This document shows, in pieces, positions 24,201-33,593 of a DNA stretch of 64,000 bases (position 1 is the first letter of the stretch; every line of letters starts with the position of its first letter). This DNA comes from Siphonodentalium dalli (lineage: Eukaryota; Mollusca; Scaphopoda; Gadilida; Siphonodentaliidae): NCBI GenBank assembly GCA_032622095.1, contig CP136063.1, forward strand, positions 150,591,379 to 150,655,378. The letters are read 5' to 3'. Under the pieces are notes generated by a model that had not been told where the DNA came from, made no database searches, and saw only the letters and a list, made by a program, of their open reading frames with translations. Made by a program: the position numbers and the translations under genes.

Positions 24201-24646
24201 GCAGGAACCATTTACTGCAAAATTCACAGGGAAATGGTATTTAATCATATTTTTTATACCTTAATTGAATGTCCGACTGCACATGACAATAACGCATAAT
24301 TGTATTACAACACCGTGAGTGTTGGCGTGCAAAAATTAGTAGGTCTCAGGTACCAAAAGGGAGGTTGTGGGGATCTATAACAACACCACAAACTTAACTA
24401 CATGGAGGTTTGAAATTAAAGGGTCAGTTTGTTTTTAATACGGTACGGACCTTTATAAATTATTTACTTGGGAATATGTATTCAATTATTCACTGTCATA
24501 TTATCCCTAAAGAGCGTTTCTATGTTCACCAGAAGACGTACACGGTACGCGTATACAATATAACAGCACAGCATCACGACATTGAAACATTGAGACATCA
24601 CAACACAGCAATCGAAACGCACATTCATGATGCAACCTGAAATATA
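21229..24646 (-). repeat. Macrosatellite unit 4
   Basis: The copy is 3,418 bp, equal in length to unit 2 and nearly identical to it. C-terminal remnants are at 21229-21420 and 21589-22119, palm remnants at 22657-23007 and 23091-23279, and the unassigned frame at 23749-24021. One private change is TACGTTTTCGGG near 24113 where others read TACGTTGTCGGG. Confidence 0.94.
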
Positions 24647-27600
24647 CTAATATAAAGTATTTTTAAATAAATATTTCAATTTGTTTTCATCATCAAATTT
24701 TGCAAATAATGACCAGTGATCATGGAACATTTCTAAAGGAAATCTCTGACTGTCTACTAATATTCTATATTTGATGTCATGCATGAAGAAACATGCGATG
24801 GTCTGTTCTGGATATGTGTTTTCGATGGCTGCATACACTCTGTTTCTGCTTGACCATATTACTTGCCTATATGTGGCTAAAATATGTAGATATGTATCAA
24901 GATGTGCAGGCGATATAAAGCATTTGTTAGCATAGCTGGGCTTACCGAGAATAGAATTAATCTGGCTTCTATGCGAAGTGGGCCGCCTACTAATCTGACT
25001 AAAAGTTCATAAAGAGCGTTTCTGGTAAATTTTTTGAATTTGCCATACATGTAAAAAGCGGTGATATACTGTCTCCGTTTCGTAGCAAAATATACAATTA
25101 TATGTTCTGGAGATATTTAAAGAGCTTAATACACTTTGACACAATATGGTGTTGTGAGAAATGATCCATGATACACGTCTTCCTAAAGGTTCCATAAAAC
25201 TGTGATGCAATAGTTCCCAGGCGCGCGCAAAGGGCACGTCTGGAAACTGCAGTTTCACTTTAGGAACGACTTTTGCTTTATCTATAAGTAAATTGTAATA
25301 ATCATATGTTTTCATATAAATGTGATCAATATTTGCAAAATCTATGGAACGTAAAAGTTGTAAACAGGACTTGTAAAATGGGGAGGGGGTCAATGTGTGC
25401 AGAGCGGAATTCGAAAATAAATTCGGATTATAATGTCTTAGTTGCAGTCCGAGCCAATATCTGGCAAAGTATAACCATTTCTTGTCTTCTGCAAAATAAA
25501 TGACTTGTCTAATATGATTCAGCCGAAAGGCTTTCATTTTAAGATCAATGTTGACTACGACTAAGCCTCCGTCAACATAATCTTGAAAGAGAACTTTGCG
25601 TTTGACTGGTTCAATTTTAGAGGCCCAGATAAAGGTTACAGTGAAGTAATTCGATTGGTAGCGCCCTCCAACGGATTTTGGACCAAGATGCAGGAAAGAA
25701 TTAAAAAAATTCTGGGCTCTGGTTGGTTAATAGTAGTTTCGATATTTAAACATATAAAATACATGCAATCACTCCTCTTGAAATTTCAGACTCCAAACAA
25801 AACATTGGCACATTGTAAAGCACGTGGTTCCTAGATTGAATTTTTTTGGGGTGAGGTAAAAAATGTCAATATTTTTTTTCATGCTATTCTGACTCTAGAT
25901 TATAAATCCCAAATTTAAAGGTATATGCCATGCCTGACGATATGATTTTTTTTTTTCATGCAGAAACTTTGCGCAGATGCCAATCCTGGTGATCATGTAC
26001 TCATTTATCACAATTCATGGATAGTCAGGACTGCAAGCCATTATATGTTAACATTGAGGCCTGTGGGAAATAATTACTTCACTGTAACCAAAAACGGAAC
26101 ATTTGCCTTTGAAATCTGTCGCGATAGAAGCGAGGTAACTCTAAAATTTGTCCGACATACTGATAAAAAATGTTTAGCTGATTCTTCATCTTCACAAAAG
26201 GCTGTTGAATCGTCGGCATAAAGGGAAATTTTGACTTTTTCGGAGCATCCGGGTGCATGTAACCCTATAATTCTCTGATCGGCGCGAACTTTAATGGCGA
26301 ATGGTTCAAGGCATAGGACATATAACAGGGGAGATAAACTGCACCCTTGGCGGACTGATCGTGATATGGGGAACGATGAGGAAATGCATGTGTCCGTTAA
26401 TATAAACGGAACTGATTGCATCATTATACAATAATCGTACTAAAGAACAAAACATGGGACCAAAACGGAAAGATTGAAGACATTGGAATAAATATGCGTG
26501 GTCTAACCTATATATCGAACGCTTTCATTTGATCTAGACAAATGAATATTATTGAAAGATCTTTTTGTTCTACATAATCTAGAATGTTGCGGAATAAATG
26601 TAGATTGTCAGTAATTGATCGACCCCGAACAAAACAAGTCTGGTCCGGGTGGATCACTTCGCCGAGAACCTGTTTCGTCCGCATTATAGATAACATTTTT
26701 GAAAGAATCTTGTAATCTAGATTTAAAAGGGAAATAGGTCTGCAATATGCTAGTTCTTCCGCACGAGCCTTATCTTTGGTTTGAGCAGGAACCAGTTACT
26801 GCTAAATTCCCAGGGAAATGGTGTTTAATCATATTTTTCTACTTATTTGAATGTCCGACTGCACATGACAATAACGCATAATTATAATCCAAAACCGCGA
26901 GTGTTGGCCCGCAAAAATTAGTAGGTCTCAGGTACCAAAAGTGATCGTGGAATGTGGGGATCTAGATAACAACACTACAGATTTAACGACGTGGAGTCTG
27001 AAATGAAGTGTCAGTTTGTTTTTAATACGGACCTTTATAAATTATTTACTTAGGAATATGTATTCAAGTCAAAGAAGAGCGTTGACTGTTATATTATCCA
27101 TGTTACATACATGGTATGAATGAAGAGCGTTTGTATTATTTGTGTCGTTTAAAGAAAACAACTGATTAACCATTTTGCAGTGGCGGATATACAAGTTTGT
27201 CCACAGAAAGTGTTCTTCGCAATTTTGCGTCAAACCGAGTCTGGGAATATAAGACTTGATAATGATCGCCATTTACGGCATCAAGAATGAATGGCAATGT
27301 ATTCCTACCACGGCGCGACGTGGGGTGACTTCCCTCGTTCGTCGACCCTGCATGCATGTTAAGCAACGCAAAGTCACCTGGGGTAAGCCATTTTTTGTAG
27401 AACGCCCATAGCTGTTCATTAAAACAATATTTAATCATCGTCTTCTGATCGGCATAGCCGAAACAGATACATGTTCGACTGTGGTGTGATTGATTTCTGG
27501 AGGCCGTCGAAAATGCCGACGTGAACCGTACGTTGTCGGGATGTGTAACTAAAATTGTGAAGTTTTAATCGGATATTAAGATCATTACCAACCTAAATGG

Positions 27601-27827
27601 GCCAGTTTTTGGTTTGAGCAGGAACCATTTACTGCAAAATTCACAGGGAAATGGTATTTAATCATATTTTTTATACCTTAATTGAATGTCCGACTGCACA
27701 TGACAATAACGCATAATTGTATTACAACACCGTGAGTGTTGGCGTGCAAAAATTAGTAGGTCTCAGGTACCAAAAGGGAGGTTGTGGGGATCTATAACAA
27801 CGCTGTTCCGAAATGGGTGATCATTCG

Positions 27828-27881
27828 ATCGCTTTCTCGGCCTTTTGGCTAAGATCAAAGTGTAGTATCTGTTCTTATCAG
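27828..27881 (+). pseudogene. U2 snRNA 5' segment (about 52 nt) as retroposon head
   Basis: The sequence matches the first 52 or so nucleotides of the universally conserved metazoan U2 snRNA, including CGGCCTTTTGGCTAAGATCA and GTAGTATCTGTTCTTATCAG. It has two single-base insertions (an extra T in GCTTTCTCGG and an extra A in ATCAAAGTG). The stem I region and the branch-point recognition stretch GTAGTA are retained; the Sm site and stems III-IV are absent. It is therefore not a functional U2 gene but a transcribed head fused to unrelated sequence. Confidence 0.93.
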
Positions 27882-28153
27882 ATTCTTTGACAGCCATCAG
27901 GTCAGCGCGGGTCTTGCACCTATCTGCCCGCCAGAGAAGCGTGTCTTTTTCTCCAGGGATCTAACCTGTGACCATTTTTGCGAGGTCTAGAACCCGACGA
28001 GCGCTCCTTTACCGCAAGGTTTAGTGACGCGATCCACTATCCGAGAGCATCTGTGCCTTAGGGCCATTGCAATCAAGACCGCCCTCAGTGCGGATTTAAC
28101 AGCGCCACTTCTTTATACTACGCCGTTTCCTGCGGACGCAGGGACGGCTGGCA

Positions 28154-29326
28154 ATGGAGGTTTCTCAAGAGATTTTTGGCCGGAGCGTGAATCTTCACGT
28201 GAGAGGAACGTCGACGACCACTACTCGCCACACAGTAATCGACCTACTTCGCCAGCGATGTGACCTATCAACAATAGACGCCGTGTGCCGAAGCGATCGG
28301 CCGGATTCCTACACACTTGTGTTTGCCAACGCTGAGCTCGCGGTGAGTGCTTTAGTTTCGCAACCCATTGTTATCGGCGATATGGGTTTGTTTTTTCATG
28401 ACTTAAAGAGCGTTTTGGTTACCATCAGAGTGCACCGCGTGCCTTATTACATCACCATCGAGGGGATTCAAGTCATGTGCCAGGATTTTGGGGTGGTTCT
28501 GGATCACCGTTATCTCGGAGATGAGGTTGACGGGCATCTGATCCACTCAGGTGTTAGGGAACTTGTCATCCGCACTAGTGATTCTACCAGGGTGCCGTAT
28601 TTTCTCGATTTTGGGGCTGGTACGGCATTGATAACCATGACTGGGAGGAAGCCGGCCTGCGCCCGGTGTCTGAGGGTGGGGCACAAAGCTGGCCCGCACT
28701 GCAAGTACGTTAAACCTGTGGGGTGTAAATTCACTCAAACTGATTCTATTTCTTCTGCAGTCGTTTCTAGCTCCAGCTCAACCCAAGTAGAGGATGGAGA
28801 CATTCAACCTGCGACGGTTGAGCAGTTGGAAGAGGCTGCGTTGGAGGTTTCACTTTCGTCTGACAAAATGGAAGATGCGTATTCTGTGGCATCTTCCGAT
28901 GTCAATGTTTCTTCTTTCTCTCCTAATTCTGATTCCCCGAGGGCGAAGAAGCGGAAGAAGAAGAAGATACTGCCGATGTCTGAGCTGTTCGGTGCTCGGG
29001 TGATGGACATCCCCGAGCGCTATCGGGCTTCGACCCTTACAGGGAAGCAGTTGAACGACTCCCCTGGAGTAGTAAACGGTTTCCAGAAGTATACTGAAGT
29101 TATAAATGTAACAGGTAAAGGCAGAATAACTAATGAAAATTTTTACAATCTGTATGTGAACACAATTCAAGATATATTGGAAGGACAAGTTGGTATCTCA
29201 AAAAAAGAGGCTAATAATACCAACAAAGCTTTGGTATTCTGGTATCAGAGTGAATTGAACAGTCAGTACCGACCATTACAAGCTGAACACATCAAAATAC
29301 TTGATAAAATGCTTGGTATTGGCTAA
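28154..29326 (+). CDS. ORF1-type (gag-like) nucleic-acid-binding protein, 390 aa
   Basis: This frame encodes the only protein of the U2-headed retroposon. Residues 10-165 resemble in layout the ORF1 at 40525-41820: VNLHVRG against TNIFLRG near the start, and a TMTGRKPACARC run against TVAGRSPLCLKC entering the zinc knuckle. The knuckle is C169-X2-C172-X4-H177-X5-C183, one residue longer in the last gap than the usual CCHC. A Ser/Glu-rich stretch (195-260) is followed by a basic cluster AKKRKKKK (264-271), a plausible nuclear localisation signal. The last 80 residues (from about 308) are A+T-rich in coding and of different character, perhaps a fused segment. Family knowledge: such proteins bind element RNA as chaperones in the retrotransposition particle. 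The first ATG (28154) is chosen; the frame is uninterrupted. Whether it is expressed is unknown. Confidence 0.8.
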   Translation: MEVSQEIFGRSVNLHVRGTSTTTTRHTVIDLLRQRCDLSTIDAVCRSDRPDSYTLVFANAELAVSALVSQPIVIGDMGLFFHDLKSVLVTIRVHRVPYYITIEGIQVMCQDFGVVLDHRYLGDEVDGHLIHSGVRELVIRTSDSTRVPYFLDFGAGTALITMTGRKPACARCLRVGHKAGPHCKYVKPVGCKFTQTDSISSAVVSSSSSTQVEDGDIQPATVEQLEEAALEVSLSSDKMEDAYSVASSDVNVSSFSPNSDSPRAKKRKKKKILPMSELFGARVMDIPERYRASTLTGKQLNDSPGVVNGFQKYTEVINVTGKGRITNENFYNLYVNTIQDILEGQVGISKKEANNTNKALVFWYQSELNSQYRPLQAEHIKILDKMLGIG

Positions 29327-29752
29327 TATGTTTTTAAATGTTTTATTGAGACTGATTTCAGGAATGTTTGACCCGGACTGTATTTGGACTACGGAAATGG
29401 AATATGTTACACCGGAATCGACCATGGACTTGCTACTGATCAACCCACCTGGATTGTGAATAATATTTAATGCTTTACTTTCATAAATGAGGATCTTTTT
29501 TCTCTTGACATTTATGTTCCGCTTCTTTTGTGATCTGAATACTTGTATTTATTATTTTTCTAATTATGTTATCAAAAGATGACCCTAAAAGAGGCCATGA
29601 GCCCACTAAAGAGGCTACGAGCCCAAAGTTATAAAAGAACGGGTCCAAAAGGACCATGATGTACAGACCAGTTACGGCTAGTCCCGGTTTGTTACCAAGG
29701 TACTTATACCGGTTACTGAGTCTTTTATAAAAAAAAAAAAAAAAAAAAAAAA

Positions 29753-30000
29753 TCATTCGATCGCTTCTCGGCCTTTTGGCTCGAGCCCGTGCTGTGAGAT
29801 ACGTCCCCGACGATGGCTGGCCATCGGACGGGACTTCCACGGTGTGGGTTCGCAGCCTGAGGAGGACGAGTGGTCGTGACTGACTGACGGACTTCCGCTT
29901 TAGCGGGGACTGACCCCGACCGGCAATTTGACCATCTCGTAAGGGTGGGTCACCTCTTTCGGGGTGCTCCAGCCGATATGAGTGGTCCGCAATAGCCCCG

Positions 30001-30031
<31 letters not shown>
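29753..30031 (+). mobile_element. U2-headed SINE-like element with poly(A) tail
   Basis: Directly abutting the A tail of the preceding retroposon is TCATTCG followed by the first 22 nt of U2 (29760-29781, ending CCTTTTGGCT). About 220 bp of G+C-rich non-coding sequence and an A27 tail (30005-30031) follow. GATACGTCC at 29798-29806 also matches U2 stem IIb, so the head may be U2 with its branch-point region deleted. A strong hairpin follows (29803-29834; 5 bp, internal loop, 6 bp, 4-nt loop). GGTTCGCAGCC at 29847-29857 resembles a Pol III B box with one mismatch; no clear A box precedes it. SINEs with U1 or U2 heads (SINEU) have been described in crocodilians. This one looks structurally comparable, but I see no basis for homology of the tail. 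Confidence 0.75.
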
Positions 30032-30033
<2 letters not shown>

Positions 30034-30271
30034 TTTGAAATTAAAGGGTCAGTTTGTTTTTAATACGGTACGGACCTTTATAAATTATTTACTTGGGAAT
30101 ATGTATTCAATTATTCACTGTCATATTATCCCTAAAGAGCGTTTCTATGTTCACCAGAAGACGTACACGGTACGCGTATACAATATAACAGCACAGCATC
30201 ACGACATTGAAACATTGAGACATCACAACACAGCAATCGAAACGCACATTCATGATGCAACCTGAAATATA

Positions 30272-33200
30272 CTAATATAAAGTATTTTTAAATAAATATT
30301 TCAATTTGTTTTCATCATCAAATTTTGCAAATAATGACCAGTGATCATGGAACATTTCTAAAGGAAATCTCTGACTGTCTACTAATATTCTATATTTGAT
30401 GTCATGCATGAAGAAACATGCGATGGTCTGTTCTGGATATGTGTTTTCGATGGCTGCATACACTCTGTTTCTGCTTGACCATATTACTTGCCTATATGTG
30501 GCTAAAATATGTAGATATGTATCAAGATGTGCAGGCGATATAAAGCATTTGTTAGCATAGCTGGGCTTACCGAGAATAGAATTAATCTGGCTTCTATGCG
30601 AAGTGGGCCGCCTACTAATCTGACTAAAAGTTCATAAAGAGCGTTTCTGGTAAATTTTTTGAATTTGCCATACATGTAAAAAGCGGTGATATACTGTCTC
30701 CGTTTCGTAGCAAAATATACAATTATATGTTCTGGAGATATTTAAAGAGCTTAATACACTTTGACACAATATGGTGTTGTGAGAAATGATCCATGATACA
30801 CGTCTTCCTAAAGGTTCCATAAAACTGTGATGCAATAGTTCCCAGGCGCGCGCAAAGGGCACGTCTGGAAACTGCAGTTTCACTTTAGGAACGACTTTTG
30901 CTTTATCTATAAGTAAATTGTAATAATCATATGTTTTCATATAAATGTGATCAATATTTGCAAAATCTATGGAACGTAAAAGTTGTAAACAGGACTTGTA
31001 AAATGGGGAGGGGGTCAATGTGTGCAGAGCGGAATTCGAAAATAAATTCGGATTATAATGTCTTAGTTGCAGTCCGAGCCAATATCTGGCAAAGTATAAC
31101 CATTTCTTGTCTTCTGCAAAATCAATGACTTGTCTAATATGATTCAGCCGAAAGGCTTTCATTTTAAGATCAATGTTGACTACGACTAAGCCTCCGTCAA
31201 CATAATCTTGAAAGAGAACTTTGCGTTTGACTGGTTCAATTTTAGAGGCCCAGATAAAGGTTACAGTGAAGTAATTCGATTGGTAGCGCCCTCCAACGGA
31301 TTTTGGACCAAGATGCAGGAAAGAATTAAAAAAATTCTGGGCTCTGGTTGGTTAATAGTAGTTTCGATATTTAAACATATAAAATACATGCAATCACTCC
31401 TCTTGAAATTTCAGACTCCAAACAAAACATTGGCACATTGTAAAGCACGTGGTTCCTAGATTGAATTTTTTTGGGGTGAGGTAAAAAATGTCAATATTTT
31501 TTTTCATGCTATTCTGACTCTAGATTATAAATCCCAAATTTAAAGGTATATGCCATGCCTGACGATATGATTTTTTTTTTTCATGCAGAAACTTTGCGCA
31601 GATGCCAATCCTGGTGATCATGTACTCATTTATCACAATTCATGGATAGTCAGGACTGCAAGCCATTATATGTTAACATTGAGGCCTGTGGGAAATAATT
31701 ACTTCACTGTAACCAAAAACGGAACATTTGCCTTTGAAATCTGTCGCGATAGAAGCGAGGTAACTCTAAAATTTGTCCGACATACTGATAAAAAATGTTT
31801 AGCTGATTCTTCATCTTCACAAAAGGCTGTTGAATCGTCGGCATAAAGGGAAATTTTGACTTTTTCGGAGCATCCGGGTGCATGTAACCCTATAATTCTC
31901 TGATCGGCGCGAACTTTAATGGCGAATGGTTCAAGGCATAGGACATATAACAGGGGAGATAAACTGCACCCTTGGCGGACTGATCGTGATATGGGGAACG
32001 ATGGGGAAATGCATGTGTCCGTTAATATAAACGGAACTGATTGCATCATTATACAATAATCGTACTAAAGAACAAAACATGGGACCAAAACGGAAAGATT
32101 GAAGACATTGGAATAAATATGCGTGGTCTAACCTATATATCGAACGCTTTCATTTGATCTAGACAAATGAATATTATTGAAAGATCTTTTTGTTCTACAT
32201 AATCTAGAATGTTGCGGAATAAATGTAGATTGTCAGTAATTGATCGACCCCGAACAAAACAAGTCTGGTCCGGGTGGATCACTTCGCCGAGAACCTGTTT
32301 CGTCCGCATTATAGATAACATTTTTGAAAGAATCTTGTAATCTAGATTTAAAAGGGAAATAGGTCTGCAATATGCTAGTTCTTCCGCACGAGCCTTATCT
32401 TTGGTTTGAGCATGCAGGAACCAGTTACTGCTAAATTCCCAGGGAAATGGTGTTTAATCATATTTTTCTACTTATTTGAATGTCCGACTGCACATGACAA
32501 TAACGCATAATTATAATCCAAAACCGCGAGTGTTGGCCCGCAAAAATTAGTAGGTCTCAGGTACCAAAAGTGATCGTGGAATGTGGGGATCTAGATAACA
32601 ACACTACAGATTTAACGACGTGGAGTCTGAAATGAAGTGTCAGTTTGTTTTTAATACGGACCTTTATAAATTATTTACTTAGGAATATGTATTCAAGTCA
32701 AAGAAGAGCGTTGACTGTTATATTATCCATGTTACATACATGGTATGAATGAAGAGCGTTTGTATTATTTGTGTCGTTTAAAGAAAACAACTGATTAACC
32801 ATTTTGCAGTGGCGGATATACAAGTTTGTCCACAGAAAGTGTTCTTCGCAATTTTGCGTCAAACCGAGTCTGGGAATATAAGACTTGATAATGATCGCCA
32901 TTTACGGCATCAAGAATGAATGGCAATGTATTCCTACCACGGCGCGACGTGGGGTGACTTCCCTCGTTCGTCGACCCTGCATGCATGTTAAGCAACGCAA
33001 AGTCACCTGGGGTAAGCCATTTTTTTGTAGAACGCCCATAGCTGTTCATTAAAACAATATTTAATCATCGTCTTCTGATCGGCATAGCCGAAACAGATAC
33101 ATGTTCGACTGTGGTGTGATTGATTTCTGGAGGCCGTCGAAAATGCCGACGTGAACCGTACGTTGTCGGGATGTGTAACTAAAATTGTGAAGTTTTAATC

Positions 33201-33593
33201 GGATATTAAGATCATTACCAACCTAAATGGGCCAGTTTTTGGTTTGAGCAGGAACCATTTACTGCAAAATTCACAGGGAAATGGTATTTAATCATATTTT
33301 TTATACCTTAATTGAATGTCCGACTGCACATGACAATAACGCATAATTGTATTACAACACCGTGAGTGTTGGCGTGCAAAAATTAGTAGGTCTCAGGTAC
33401 CAAAAGGGAGGTTGTGGGGATCTATAACAACACCACAAACTTAACTACATGGAGGTTTGAAATTAAAGGGTCAGTTTGTTTTTAATACGGTACGGACCTT
33501 TATAAATTATTTACTTGGGAATATGTATTCAATTATTCACTGTCATATTATTCCTAAAGAGCGTTTCTATGTTCACCAGAAGACGTACACGGT
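30272..33593 (-). repeat. Macrosatellite unit 6
   Basis: The copy is about 3,322 bp, shortened because the linker before unit 7 is deleted (ACACGGTATTTAAATAAA at 33587 against a full linker elsewhere, about 110 bp lost). C-terminal remnants are at 30272-30463 and 30632-31162, palm remnants at 31699-32049 and 32133-32321. Private changes are an inserted CATG in GAGCATGCAGGAACC (32409) and an extra T in the run at 33020 that shifts the unassigned frame. Confidence 0.93.

Larger units (their letters stand above)
27802..29752 (+). mobile_element. U2-headed, ORF1-only retroposon with poly(A) tail
   Basis: The element starts with 19 bp of unknown origin, then TCATTCG, then the 5' end of U2 snRNA (27828-27881). 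After about 270 bp of G+C-richer leader comes one gene (28154-29326), a 3' region of about 400 bp and an A24 tail (29729-29752). No endonuclease or reverse transcriptase is present, so it would depend on a partner LINE, much like the HAL1 class of ORF1-only L1 derivatives known in mammals. The 3' region carries a tandem pair AAGAGGCCATGAGCCCA and AAGAGGCTACGAGCCCA (about 29589-29625) and a perfect small hairpin GGTCCAAAAGGACC (29642-29655). It ends ACTGAGTCTTTTATAAAA; the intact LINE ends ACTGAGTCCGCCCTCCTTTA, sharing ACTGAGTC near the tail. No target-site duplication is visible. Confidence 0.82.
24647..30271 (-). repeat. Macrosatellite unit 5, interrupted by two retroposons
   Basis: C-terminal remnants are at 24647-24838 and 25007-25537, palm remnants at 26074-26424 and 26508-26696, and the unassigned frame at 27166-27438. 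The unit is broken at 27801 by the U2-headed pair (27802-30031) and resumes at GGTTTGAAATTAAAGG (30032). Compared with other units, about 22 bp (ACCACAAACTTAACTACATG and two more bases) are missing at the junction. Confidence 0.94.

Noticed and set aside
27828-27881. Functional U2 snRNA gene
   Set aside because: Only the first 52 or so nt are present, with two insertions, and the Sm site and 3' stem-loops are absent; it is fused to a retroposon with a poly(A) tail.
29847-29857. tRNA gene suggested by GGTTCGCAGCC
   Set aside because: Only a B-box-like match is present; no A box at suitable spacing and no cloverleaf can be drawn.
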